A stretch of DNA of 64,000 bases, from positions 496,001 to 560,000 of the forward strand of contig CP016269.1 in assembly GCA_001880285.1 (NCBI GenBank), read 5' to 3'. The notes beneath the pieces were generated by a model, which was given only the letters and a program-made list of their open reading frames with translations, did no database searches and had not been told where the DNA came from. The position numbers were made by a program, and so were the translations under genes. Of this stretch, positions 44,625 to 53,235 are shown piece by piece. Source of the DNA: Flavobacteriaceae bacterium UJ101 (GTDB taxonomy: Bacteria; Bacteroidota; Bacteroidia; Flavobacteriales; UJ101). How positions within the stretch are numbered: the first letter of the stretch is position 1; the number at the start of each line of letters is the position of its first letter.

Positions 44625-44654
44625 AACGGAAATAAATTTTCATTTATTTCCGTT
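44625..44654 (-). terminator. Terminator of tig
   Basis: AACGGAAATAAAT (44625-44637) pairs with ATTTATTTCCGTT (44642-44654), a perfect 13-bp stem with a 4-base loop, followed on the minus strand by TTTT. Confidence 0.9.
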
Positions 44655-44676
44655 ATTCTTAATTTATATGCTTTTT

Positions 44677-46029
44677 TTATTTTGCTTGCTTTTCTGTTAC
44701 TTCTTTTACAAAATCTTCAAAGTTTACTTTTTTACTCTTAAACTTCATGTTGTCTTTGTAAACATTCAACATTTTTGCTCCGAACACTTGTTCTGCAACA
44801 CGTTTATATTCGTCTTGATTTTGTAACACACGGTTTACAATTTCTTCAACTTCTTCATCAGAAGCATTAGCTTGACCAAATTGTGCCATTTGTGCTTTAA
44901 TTAAATTAGCCGCTTCTGCTTTGATGTCCTCCATCTCAACTTTCACCTCATATTTTTCAGCCACTTTAGCCTCAATCAATTGATAACGTAATGATTTCTC
45001 TGCTTTTTCGTATTCTTCTTTGGCTTGCTCATCTGACTCAACCTTTTCATTGGTCTCTTTTAACCAACGCGTTAAGAAATCTCCAGGTAAATCAAATTTT
45101 GTCTTTTCAATTAGATTTTCAATCACATCATTTAATAATTGACGATCTACCTCTCCTTGGTACATTTTAGTCGATTCATCAGCTATTTTTTCTTTAAATG
45201 CTTTTTCTGAATCAACTGTTCCTTCCCCGTATATTTTATCAAATAACTCTTGATTAATTTCTGCTGGTTCAACTTCTGTAATTTCTTTTACAATAAAACG
45301 TACTTTAATTTCTAATCCTTCTACTTCAGAAACCGTTTTTCCTAAAGCTAAGGCTAAGTCAGAAGTATTTTCAAATAAATTCTTTGTTTTAAATTCTAAT
45401 TCATCTTCTATTTTAGAACCTACTAACTTCTCTTTATTCTTTTTCCCTTTAATAGAAGAAACAGAAATGGTTGTTTGATTTTTAATTCCTTCTTCCTTAG
45501 GTTTACCATCTTCTTCTAATTCTTCAAAAATACCGTTTACATTAGACGTTTCTTTTACTTCATCTTGAGAAATCATCTTCCCGTAACGTGTTTGAAAATT
45601 TTCTATATAACGATTAATTTCTTTATCGTCTACCGTAATTTCGTATTGTGTGATTCCTTTTCCATCTAACTTCACATCAAATTCAGGAGCTAAACCTAAT
45701 TCAAATTCAAATGTAAATTCTTTTGCATCCCAATCAATACTATCTTGTGGTTTAGGTAAAGGTTGACCTAAGATATTCAGCTTTTCTTCATTAATATAAT
45801 TCGAAACAGATTCTTGTAACAATCTGTTTACTTCATCAAACATCACTGCTTTTCCGTACTGTTTTTTAATCATTCCCATAGGCACATGTCCTTTACGGAA
45901 ACCCGGTACGTTCGCATTCTTTTTATACGATTTCAAAGTCGCATCTACTTTTTCTTGATAATCATCTTGAGAGATTGTTACTGCAACAATTGCATTTAAA
46001 TCATCGATATTCGTTTTCGTAATATTCAT
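44677..46029 (-). CDS. tig: Trigger factor chaperone
   Basis: A ribosome-bound chaperone and peptidyl-prolyl isomerase of 450 residues. The N-terminal ribosome-binding signature is present (VPGFRKGHVPMGMIKKQYGKAV). The middle domain (about residues 150-245) has a reduced FKBP core, as usual in Bacteroidota. The long helical C-terminal arms are complete and acidic/lysine-rich. It has a strong -7 box at 46055 and its own terminator, so it is not cotranscribed with clpP here. Confidence 0.92.
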   Translation of the reverse strand: MNITKTNIDDLNAIVAVTISQDDYQEKVDATLKSYKKNANVPGFRKGHVPMGMIKKQYGKAVMFDEVNRLLQESVSNYINEEKLNILGQPLPKPQDSIDWDAKEFTFEFELGLAPEFDVKLDGKGITQYEITVDDKEINRYIENFQTRYGKMISQDEVKETSNVNGIFEELEEDGKPKEEGIKNQTTISVSSIKGKKNKEKLVGSKIEDELEFKTKNLFENTSDLALALGKTVSEVEGLEIKVRFIVKEITEVEPAEINQELFDKIYGEGTVDSEKAFKEKIADESTKMYQGEVDRQLLNDVIENLIEKTKFDLPGDFLTRWLKETNEKVESDEQAKEEYEKAEKSLRYQLIEAKVAEKYEVKVEMEDIKAEAANLIKAQMAQFGQANASDEEVEEIVNRVLQNQDEYKRVAEQVFGAKMLNVYKDNMKFKSKKVNFEDFVKEVTEKQAK

Positions 46030-46054
46030 TTCGAACTTTATTTTTAAAGGTCAG

Positions 46055-46062
46055 CAAAGATA
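46055..46062 (-). promoter_or_regulatory. -7 promoter box of tig
   Basis: The minus strand reads TATCTTTG (perfect TAnnTTTG), 25 bases before the ATG at 46029. Confidence 0.6.
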
Positions 46063-46150
46063 AGAACAATATCCTACAATAAAAATACTGAGATATAAAA
46101 AAATAGATTTTTTAAAGCTTTGTTTTGATAAAGGAAGATTATTTTAAAAT

Positions 46151-49036
46151 TTAATCTTTTGATCTTTTCACTGTAACATGTCCTTTTAGCATAGGTGATC
46201 GTCCATCATTAAACTCAATTACAAACCAGTAAGTATTACTAGGAACAGGTTTTCCTTTTGCTTTCCCATCCCAAATTAATTGATCAGCTTTCATTTGACG
46301 TAAGAATTTACCATATCGATCAAATATTTTTACATCAATATTTCGACAACCATTAAGTGCTGATAAATCCCAAGTATCATTAATATGATCTCCATTAGGG
46401 CTGAATGCTTGATGTAATTTAAATTCTAAGAAATAATCTCCTTCCGTTTGAACCACACAACCTTTAGCATCCTTCACATAAATTTTATGAAAACCTTGTG
46501 AAACATCTGTAAATAAAGGAGAAGGTTGATAATCAATTCCATCCAATGAATATTCATAAGGTGCTGTTCCTCCTTGTGGGCTAACAAACAATTGATTGTA
46601 ACACGTTTCTACCTTTTCAATAGTTAAATCTGTTTTAGTAACCACTACACTCCCCGTATTACTATTACCATCTGGTGTTGTAACTGTCAAAGTATAAGTA
46701 CCTGCTTCAGAAATTTCTCGTTGATTAGTAGTGATCCCATCGTCCCATAAATAGGTGAATCCAGCTTCTAATGGATAAGAATAGGTTACGGTTTCGTCAT
46801 AACACAAATGAGTATCTTCTCCTAAAGCGGATTCTACATCTATAAAAGTATTAATATTTTTACTAACCGTTTTATTACAGCCTACTACTGTTTCTTCTAA
46901 ATAAAGACTATAAGTCCCTTGATTTTGCTCTCCTTGTACAGGAACTTCAACAGATTTAGCGTTTGAATTAAAACTATTTGGGCCATTCCATCTGTAAAAT
47001 CCATTTTCATCAATATTAGTTTCAGAAGAAAATTCAATTACATCACCATAGAAATAATTTGAAAATGCTGACTGTATTTCTAATTCTATTGGAGGTACAA
47101 TAATAATATCAATACTACCTACATCTTGATTTCCATCAGGCGTAGTTACTGTAAGAGTATATGTTCCTGATTCTGTTATTTCTCTTTCATGAGTTGTTAC
47201 GCCATCATTCCATAAATAAGTAAATCCTATTTTCTCGGGGTAACCAATCGTAAGATTTTGTCCATCACAATGTTTTCTATCTTCTCCTAATCTTGCTTCT
47301 ACATCTTCATGAATAATGATCGCTTTTTCATCACTTCCAGCACATCCAAACTCATTGGTTATGGTTACTGAGTAATCTATATTTTGAATCATCCCATTTA
47401 TCTTTACTACTGGATTTGATTCTGTAGAACTAAAACCATTTGGCCCTATCCATTCATAAGTTAATTTACTTTCATCGTCATATTGAGTTTCAGCTTTTAA
47501 ATCAAATTCTTGCCATAGGAAATAATGATCGTAAGCTGTTATAATTGTTGCTTCAGGATTTTCATATATCGTAAATTCTTTTTCATAAAACTCTTTTGAA
47601 TCATTTAGTAAGGTAATTTCAGCTGTTACTTTATAAGTACCCGGAGTTTTATAATTATACGTTGGCTTTAACTCAGTAGATGTATCTTCGGTTGTTGTAG
47701 GATCTCCAAAATCCCAAACAATACTTTTAAATTCTTCAGTAAAAAAGACTTCAAATTCAGTTGGTTCTCCAAAGCAATGGTCTTCAACAGCAATTTGAGC
47801 TAAAAAAAGTGATTGAATAAAAGGGGGTAATCCTTGTGTTACAAAACCATTTTGAAGTACAATAGCTTCCGCATCGTAATTTACACTGGTTGCTTCATTA
47901 TTGGGGTTATTAATAACGCCCAATGTTTGAGCACTTTCGTATAAATATCCTTTACTTAAAACTCTATAAATCTTTCCATCCAATGCAAGTTGTAATGCTC
48001 CTCTAAAATCTTCTGATTGATCAATTAACTTTCTACTAGCATTTATATCCGTTGCATTTAAATCATATTGGTATAACTTTCTATTATTTCCTAATACTTG
48101 ATTTACATCCAAAATAGTACCTCCATCATCTGTATCAAAAAAAGCATCTATATACAAATATTGTCCTGAAGGAGAAAATTCTGCTCCATAAACATTTTCT
48201 TCATCTTCATTACCATATCGATCTACAAAGTTATCCATTTTTAATGTTAATGGATTTGACACTACTCCTGTTTCTGTATTAAAATCTGCAATAAAAGCCC
48301 CATCACCTTGAGAATTACAAATAATTTTCGATCCATCAGGGGAAAATTTTAAATAACCTCTATAATCGATATTATTAGGATTTTCTGCATCTAAATAAAC
48401 ATCTAATACTGATTTTACAGGAGCTGTATGTACACCTGATTCATCAACTTTAAAAGCATAAAAAGTATTAAATCTATTATTATATAAATGATCTTCCTGA
48501 TTTGAAAAAGTTACAACCCAAATACCTTTTTCGGATTTATCTGAGGTTGCAGTAATTTTTTCACTGGCATATCTCAATATAGGGATATTTTTCTGATTAT
48601 CCACAACTCCTCCTAAGCCTGAATCTAAGGTCATATCAACCACACTATAATTAATTCCTGATATACCTATATCAATATTATCTAAATAAGGAATATCCAC
48701 CGTAAAAATATAGTAGCGTCTAAAATTTGAAGGATCTGGAACAATAATGGCAGATTGGGTACTAGAAGTATTTCCTAATAAATCTGTACCATTAAGCATA
48801 ACTTCGTGATTTGCGTTATAAACTGTTATTCCATCTGTATAAAAAAGTAATTTCCCATTACCATCGGATATGGATGCACTTCCTTCTAATGTCCTTAAAG
48901 CTCCTCTTTCTTCTACAGGTGTTCCTGAATTAAAATTCAACCCCCCATTTGATCCAAAAAACCAATATGCAGACTGTTTTTGCCCCATCAAAAAAGAGGT
49001 CAAACAACTCATGATTATAAAAATAAACAGTCTCAT
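46151..49036 (-). CDS. T9SS type B sorted surface protein with PKD domain
   Basis: A 961-residue secreted protein. The N-terminal half (residues 20-400) has repeated SPDGSKI/SPSGQYL-type motifs like a beta-propeller. A PKD domain follows (VWDFGDPTTTEDTSTEL...YNYKTPGTYKVTAEI). Then come two near-identical Ig-like repeats of about 70 residues (VEARLGEDRKHC... and VESALGEDTHLC..., each with YLW[ND]DG[VI]TT). The end is the gliding-motility type B domain (FSPNGDHINDTWDL...NTYWFVIEF). By family it is exported through type IX secretion and stays at or leaves the cell surface. Confidence 0.92.
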   Translation of the reverse strand: MRLFIFIIMSCLTSFLMGQKQSAYWFFGSNGGLNFNSGTPVEERGALRTLEGSASISDGNGKLLFYTDGITVYNANHEVMLNGTDLLGNTSSTQSAIIVPDPSNFRRYYIFTVDIPYLDNIDIGISGINYSVVDMTLDSGLGGVVDNQKNIPILRYASEKITATSDKSEKGIWVVTFSNQEDHLYNNRFNTFYAFKVDESGVHTAPVKSVLDVYLDAENPNNIDYRGYLKFSPDGSKIICNSQGDGAFIADFNTETGVVSNPLTLKMDNFVDRYGNEDEENVYGAEFSPSGQYLYIDAFFDTDDGGTILDVNQVLGNNRKLYQYDLNATDINASRKLIDQSEDFRGALQLALDGKIYRVLSKGYLYESAQTLGVINNPNNEATSVNYDAEAIVLQNGFVTQGLPPFIQSLFLAQIAVEDHCFGEPTEFEVFFTEEFKSIVWDFGDPTTTEDTSTELKPTYNYKTPGTYKVTAEITLLNDSKEFYEKEFTIYENPEATIITAYDHYFLWQEFDLKAETQYDDESKLTYEWIGPNGFSSTESNPVVKINGMIQNIDYSVTITNEFGCAGSDEKAIIIHEDVEARLGEDRKHCDGQNLTIGYPEKIGFTYLWNDGVTTHEREITESGTYTLTVTTPDGNQDVGSIDIIIVPPIELEIQSAFSNYFYGDVIEFSSETNIDENGFYRWNGPNSFNSNAKSVEVPVQGEQNQGTYSLYLEETVVGCNKTVSKNINTFIDVESALGEDTHLCYDETVTYSYPLEAGFTYLWDDGITTNQREISEAGTYTLTVTTPDGNSNTGSVVVTKTDLTIEKVETCYNQLFVSPQGGTAPYEYSLDGIDYQPSPLFTDVSQGFHKIYVKDAKGCVVQTEGDYFLEFKLHQAFSPNGDHINDTWDLSALNGCRNIDVKIFDRYGKFLRQMKADQLIWDGKAKGKPVPSNTYWFVIEFNDGRSPMLKGHVTVKRSKD

Positions 49037-49072
49037 TATCTTATTTTGTTTACAGACTTACAAAGTACAAAA

Positions 49073-49103
49073 AAAAGCGGAAACTCATTATATTCCCGCT
49101 TTT
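49073..49103 (-). terminator. Terminator after the alpha-oxoamine synthase gene
   Basis: AAAAGCGG (49073-49080) pairs with CCGCTTTT (49096-49103) with a 15-base loop and a T-run on the minus strand. Confidence 0.75.
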
Positions 49104-49128
49104 AATTTATAAAATTTAACTTATTTTC

Positions 49129-50385
49129 TTACAAACCTTCTCTTGCTGCTATCGCTTCTGCCATTCGAGCATACACTCCACTCTCTAGTTTCTCACGAAT
49201 AGCTTTAAACGCTTCAATCGTCTTATCAATATGTTCAAACTCATGAACAGCAGTAGGAATCAAACGTAACAAAATCATTCCTTTTGGTATTACAGGATAC
49301 ACTACAATTGATGTAAATATTCCATATTTTTCACGTAAATCACGTACTAAAGGTGCTGCTTCTAAAGCTTCTCCATGTAAATAAACAGGGGTCACACATG
49401 AATTGGTTGTTCCTAAATCAAAACCATTTTCACGTAATCCTGCTTGTAATTTATTTACATTTGCCCATAATTTTTCTCTTAATTCAGGCATTGTACGTAA
49501 CATTTCCAGACGTTTTAATCCTCCTATAACCAATGGCATAGGTAATGATTTTGCAAATATTTGTGAACGCATGTTATATTGTAAATGACGTATAATATCT
49601 TTATCTCCTGCTACAAAAGCTCCAAGAGAAGCCATTGATTTTGCAAAAGTTGAAAAATAAACATCTATATCATCTTGAACACCTTGCGCTTCTCCTGCTC
49701 CGATTCCTTTTTCTCCTAAAACTCCAAAACCATGAGCATCGTCAACTAATAGACGGAAATTATATTTTTTCTTTAATTCAACAATTTCCTTTAAACAGCC
49801 TTGATTACCTCTCATACCGAAAACTCCTTCAGAAATCAATAAAATTCCTCCTCCATTCTCAGCTGCTACTTTTTCTGCACGTTTCAAGTTTTTTTCAATA
49901 CTTTCAATATCATTATGTTTAAAAACAAAACGTTTTCCTTGATGCATACTTACTCCATCAATAATACATGCGTGGGAATCCATATCGTAAACAATTACAT
50001 CATTACGGTTTACCAATGCTCCTATTATTGAAACCATTCCTTGATAACCAAAATTTAATAAGAAAGAAGCCTCTTTTTGTACAAAACTGGCTAACTCTTC
50101 TTCTAATTGTTCGTGATATTTTGTTTGTCCTGACATTGGACGTGCTCCCATTGGATAAGCTAATCCCCAATCGGCAGCAGCTTGAGCATCTATTTTTCGT
50201 ATTTCTGGATGATTAGCTAAACCTAAATAACTGTTAATTGACCAACAGATTACATCTTTACCTTGAAATTTCATAATAGGCCCTATTTCACCTTCTAATT
50301 TTGGAAAAATAAAATACCCTTCTCCAAAATCTGCATATTGTCCTAAAGGTGTTTTTTGAGTTCTAATTCTTTCAAATATATCCAT
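49129..50385 (-). CDS. Alpha-oxoamine synthase, possible cysteate fatty-acyltransferase
   Basis: A 418-residue PLP enzyme of the serine palmitoyltransferase/KBL/AONS group. It has the Gly-Ala-Arg stretch MGARPMSGQTKYHEQLEEELA, His138 that stacks on PLP (YDMDSHACIIDG), the PLP aspartate DDAHGFG (215-221) and the PLP lysine Lys249 (STFAKSMASLGAF). The family joins an amino acid to an acyl-CoA or acyl-ACP. The Flavobacterium enzyme of this type joins cysteate to a fatty acid to begin capnine (sulfonolipid) synthesis. Together with the SDR and the cysteine-synthase-like gene upstream, that role fits; serine as the substrate is the alternative. Confidence 0.75.
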   Translation of the reverse strand: MDIFERIRTQKTPLGQYADFGEGYFIFPKLEGEIGPIMKFQGKDVICWSINSYLGLANHPEIRKIDAQAAADWGLAYPMGARPMSGQTKYHEQLEEELASFVQKEASFLLNFGYQGMVSIIGALVNRNDVIVYDMDSHACIIDGVSMHQGKRFVFKHNDIESIEKNLKRAEKVAAENGGGILLISEGVFGMRGNQGCLKEIVELKKKYNFRLLVDDAHGFGVLGEKGIGAGEAQGVQDDIDVYFSTFAKSMASLGAFVAGDKDIIRHLQYNMRSQIFAKSLPMPLVIGGLKRLEMLRTMPELREKLWANVNKLQAGLRENGFDLGTTNSCVTPVYLHGEALEAAPLVRDLREKYGIFTSIVVYPVIPKGMILLRLIPTAVHEFEHIDKTIEAFKAIREKLESGVYARMAEAIAAREGL

Positions 50386-50467
50386 GATCTTTAATTATAA
50401 ATTTTAAATTAGAAATTATAAATGAAATTTCTATATATAATACTATTTATTGTTTCTTTTTGTAATG

Positions 50468-50475
50468 CAAATATA
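50468..50475 (-). promoter_or_regulatory. -7 promoter box of the alpha-oxoamine synthase gene
   Basis: The minus strand reads TATATTTG, about 82 bases before the ATG at 50385, so this gene may have its own promoter as well as readthrough from the SDR gene. Confidence 0.45.
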
Positions 50476-50498
50476 GTAAAATCTTACTGTTATTACTT

Positions 50499-51374
50499 TT
50501 AATTCTTTATTTGATATTGTTTCCCTTGAATCTTTTTTAATTCATTCATGAAGTAAGCGTCTAACCAACGAGCTGGGAGAACATACATGAAAATTTTAAA
50601 AGCTAATTTCATTGGGGTTACTAAATAGCGGGCTTTAGGTTTCTTCTTCTCAAAAGCTAAAAATACTTTGTCTGCAACACGACTCGGAGGAATAGCTAGT
50701 TTTTTAATCTGTTCAATAGCTGTTGTTTCTATTTTTTGCAATAATTCCTCATAGTGAGTCCCTTTATATTTTTCTATATCAAACATTTGAGCTTTATCCC
50801 AAATTTCTGTTCGAATGGGTCCTGGTTGAATAATAACCACATCTATTCCATATAATTTTAACTCACGACGGTATGCATCAAAAATAGCCTCTAAAGCATG
50901 TTTAGAACCTGAATAAGGTCCTAAAAATGGCCTTGTCCATACACCTGCTGCAGAACTAATTACAATAATTTTTCCTGAAGGGCTTTCTAAATCTTTTGTT
51001 CCTAGTAGTGGTAAAAATTGTTGCGTTAGATCAACAGTAGCAAAAACATTAATCTCAAATTGTTTTCTTAAATCATCTATTGGAAAATGTTCCATTGGTC
51101 CGTAATAAGAAACACCTGCATTATTAACTAAACAAGATAAACCTTCTTTGCCTACAATGTCTTCAATGTTCTTTACAGCTTCCTGAACTGCCTCACGATC
51201 TGTTATATCAAATAATAAAGGATGAAAATTGGATGAATTAAATTCCTGTTTTAATCGATCTGCATCTTCTTGCTTACGAACACTACCAAAAACATAACAT
51301 CCTTCTGTAATAAATTTTTTAGCAATTGCATTTCCGATTCCTGAGGATACTCCTGTAATTAAAACATATTTCAT
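50499..51374 (-). CDS. SDR-family oxidoreductase
   Basis: A 291-residue short-chain dehydrogenase/reductase. The cofactor motif is TGVSSGIG (7-14), NNAG is at about 84-87, and the catalytic set is Ser (VISSAAG) with Tyr154 and Lys158 (YSGSKHA). A hydrophobic C-terminal stretch (LAFKIFMYVLPARWLD) could touch the membrane, as in 3-ketosphinganine reductases. The next gene downstream makes a beta-keto product, so this enzyme may reduce 3-ketocapnine or 3-ketosphinganine to the alcohol. That is inferred from order and fold, not from a unique motif. Confidence 0.7.
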   Translation of the reverse strand: MKYVLITGVSSGIGNAIAKKFITEGCYVFGSVRKQEDADRLKQEFNSSNFHPLLFDITDREAVQEAVKNIEDIVGKEGLSCLVNNAGVSYYGPMEHFPIDDLRKQFEINVFATVDLTQQFLPLLGTKDLESPSGKIIVISSAAGVWTRPFLGPYSGSKHALEAIFDAYRRELKLYGIDVVIIQPGPIRTEIWDKAQMFDIEKYKGTHYEELLQKIETTAIEQIKKLAIPPSRVADKVFLAFEKKKPKARYLVTPMKLAFKIFMYVLPARWLDAYFMNELKKIQGKQYQIKN

Positions 51375-51426
51375 TATCTCTTGATTTTGGCTGTAAGCAC
51401 TAGATTTGAAATTCTAAATCTTGTAA

Positions 51427-52497
51427 TTAAATTACATAGAAATCATATGGTTCTGTTCGAACTTCTGTATCTTCTTCTATATATTCAATTTTTGCTTCAT
51501 CAATAATTTCTTGTAGCGGATGGTTAGTATATTCATATTTTTCCATCCATTTTTTGTTATAAATTCGATCCATATACTTAGAACCATGATCTGGATATAC
51601 AGTTACAACCACACTATTTTCATCGAATTCATCTTCAAACTCAAATAATCCTTGTGTCACAGCACCTCCAGTATAACCAATAAAAAGTCCTTCAGTTAAA
51701 GCTACTTCTGAAGCTTTGTAAGCTGCATCTTCATCGGTTACTTTAACATAACGATCTACCACAGAAAAATCGGTAGCAGAAGGAATTAAATTTTTACCCA
51801 ATCCTTCTATTTTATATGGATAAATTTCTTTAGAATCTAACTCGCCTGTTTCATGATATTTTTTAATTGCAGAACCGTAAGCGTCCACTCCTAAAATTCG
51901 AATATTCGGATTTTTTTCTTTTAAATAACGTCCTACTCCTGAAATAGTACCTCCTGTACCTGAACAAATGACAACATGGGTTACTTTACCATCTGTTTGC
52001 TCCCAAATTTCTTTTCCTGTTGAATGGTGAGCAGCTATATTCTCTTCATTAAAATATTGATTAATGTATATAGAATTGGGTGTTTCTTTTGCAATACGTT
52101 TTGCTGTTTCATAGTATGACTTAGGGTCATCTGCTGGAACATTAGCTGGACATACATATACTTTAGCACCCATAGCTTGTAAATAGGCTATTTTTTGAGG
52201 CCCTGTTTTATCAGAAACAGCTAAAATACACTTATATCCTTTAATTCGACACACCATTGCTACAGCAAAACCCGTATTTCCAGAAGTAGTTTCACAAACG
52301 GTAGAACCTGGTTTCAAACGGCCTTCTTTTTCTGCTTTTTCAATAATATAAAGTGCTACTCGATCCTTAACAGATAAACCAGGGTTAAACCATTCCAGCT
52401 TGGCATAAAAAGACCCTTTGAGGTTATGAGTGATTTTGTTTAATTTAACCAGTGGGGTATCTCCTACTAGTTCTAAAACATTATTATATGTATTCAT
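51427..52497 (-). CDS. Cysteine-synthase-fold PLP enzyme, possible cysteate synthase
   Basis: A 356-residue fold-type II PLP enzyme. The PLP lysine is in [10 protein letters not shown] (Lys44), the substrate loop is ETTSGNTG (69-76) and the phosphate loop is [12 protein letters not shown]. Ordinary O-acetylserine sulfhydrylase and cystathionine beta-synthase share these motifs. A tail of about 35 acidic residues extends beyond the core. In flavobacteria, enzymes of this fold can make cysteate from phosphoserine and sulfite for sulfonolipids. Its place upstream of the SDR and oxoamine synthase genes supports that, but cysteine synthesis remains possible. Confidence 0.7.
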   Translation of the reverse strand: MNTYNNVLELVGDTPLVKLNKITHNLKGSFYAKLEWFNPGLSVKDRVALYIIEKAEKEGRLKPGSTVCETTSGNTGFAVAMVCRIKGYKCILAVSDKTGPQKIAYLQAMGAKVYVCPANVPADDPKSYYETAKRIAKETPNSIYINQYFNEENIAAHHSTGKEIWEQTDGKVTHVVICSGTGGTISGVGRYLKEKNPNIRILGVDAYGSAIKKYHETGELDSKEIYPYKIEGLGKNLIPSATDFSVVDRYVKVTDEDAAYKASEVALTEGLFIGYTGGAVTQGLFEFEDEFDENSVVVTVYPDHGSKYMDRIYNKKWMEKYEYTNHPLQEIIDEAKIEYIEEDTEVRTEPYDFYVI

Positions 52498-52514
52498 TGA
52501 TGTTAAAATTCAAA

Positions 52515-52522
52515 CAAAGGTA
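52515..52522 (-). promoter_or_regulatory. -7 promoter box of the cysteine-synthase-like gene
   Basis: The minus strand reads TACCTTTG (perfect TAnnTTTG), 17 bases before the ATG at 52497. It is the likely main promoter for the three-gene run that ends at 49129. Confidence 0.55.
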
Positions 52523-52590
52523 TAAAAATTATAGGAGATAATGATATTATGATCCTCCGTTAAATAAAAATATTTTTATCTAAGCTCTTC

Positions 52591-52911
52591 TTACATACCA
52601 GGAATTTTAGGCATCCCGTCTTTAGCTGCTTCTGCTAATTCTTGCTCATATTGTATTTTTGCTTTTTCAAGAATTTTATTTAAAGCTAAAACCAAATAAT
52701 CTTCTAATTGCTCCTTATCTTGCAATAATTCTTCTGATAATGTAATATCATGAATTTTTTGACTGACACTCATTTTAATTTCTAACTTACCATCTTTGGT
52801 TCGTTGGTGTAAAAATTCATTATCTAGACGGGTTTTAGTTTCCTCAACTTTTTGTTGAGCTTCTTTCAATTTCCCCATCATTCCCATCATATCTTTCATG
52901 TTTCCAAACAT
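52591..52911 (-). CDS. YbaB/EbfC nucleoid-associated protein
   Basis: A 106-residue DNA-binding protein of the YbaB/EbfC family. It starts with the Met/Lys-rich helix MMGMMGKLKEAQQKVEETKTRLDNE, followed by the beta-strand pair KLEIKMSVSQKIHDITLS and the helical dimer part. Dimers bind DNA non-specifically and shape the nucleoid. It is alone, with a clear promoter, and is not beside recR/dnaX as in many bacteria. Confidence 0.88.
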   Translation of the reverse strand: MFGNMKDMMGMMGKLKEAQQKVEETKTRLDNEFLHQRTKDGKLEIKMSVSQKIHDITLSEELLQDKEQLEDYLVLALNKILEKAKIQYEQELAEAAKDGMPKIPGM

Positions 52912-52934
52912 AATCTTCTTAATTTATAGTCCAG

Positions 52935-52942
52935 CAAAGATA
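52935..52942 (-). promoter_or_regulatory. -7 promoter box of ybaB
   Basis: The minus strand reads TATCTTTG, 23 bases before the ATG at 52911. Confidence 0.6.
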
Positions 52943-52948
52943 AAAAAA

Positions 52949-52972
52949 CTCCCAATAAAAATTTATTGGGAG
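52949..52972 (-). terminator. Terminator-like hairpin ahead of ybaB
   Basis: CTCCCAATAAA (52949-52959) pairs perfectly with TTTATTGGGAG (52962-52972). The T-run (AGTTTTTTT) lies on the minus strand, facing ybaB, but no known minus-strand gene lies upstream. Confidence 0.6.
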
Positions 52973-53235
52973 AAAACCTAAATTAATTTAACTATGAAAA
53001 AGTTACTTACTGTTGTTGAACTTCATTACAAATATATAATACCCATTTCCTTATACAGTGTCTATTTCGTTATACAAATCATTTTTCTCGACCAATGTCA
53101 CTTTTTAACAAATAAACTTCATTTTTTATACAAAAAATCATTACCAAAGACTTCATCACCTCTTTCTTATCAAAAATCGTTTTAAAAAGATATTATAATC
53201 AAATTATTCGTATATTCAACTGAAATTTTTTTACT

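Larger units (their letters stand above)
52912..53235. other. Intergenic region between ybaB and oligopeptidase genes
   Basis: This 324-base gap holds the ybaB promoter, one hairpin and a doubtful 63-codon frame (52994-53185, MKKLLTVVELHYKYI...). The frame starts with a normal MKKLL, but it becomes Leu/Ser/His-rich with no domain and I do not count it as a gene. Confidence 0.5.

Noticed and set aside
46151-49036. Adhesin or toxin reading of the 961-residue protein
   Set aside because: It has a propeller-like N-terminal half, PKD and Ig repeats and a type IX sorting domain, but no toxin or lectin motif, so only surface sorting is claimed.
49403-50216. Several plus-strand frames antisense to the oxoamine synthase gene
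   Set aside because: All three overlap a well-supported PLP enzyme gene in full; Leu-rich shadows with no motif.
52994-53185. 63-codon plus-strand frame starting MKKLLTV
   Set aside because: The start looks normal, but the rest has no domain, and composition drifts to random. Kept only as a remark in the intergenic entry.
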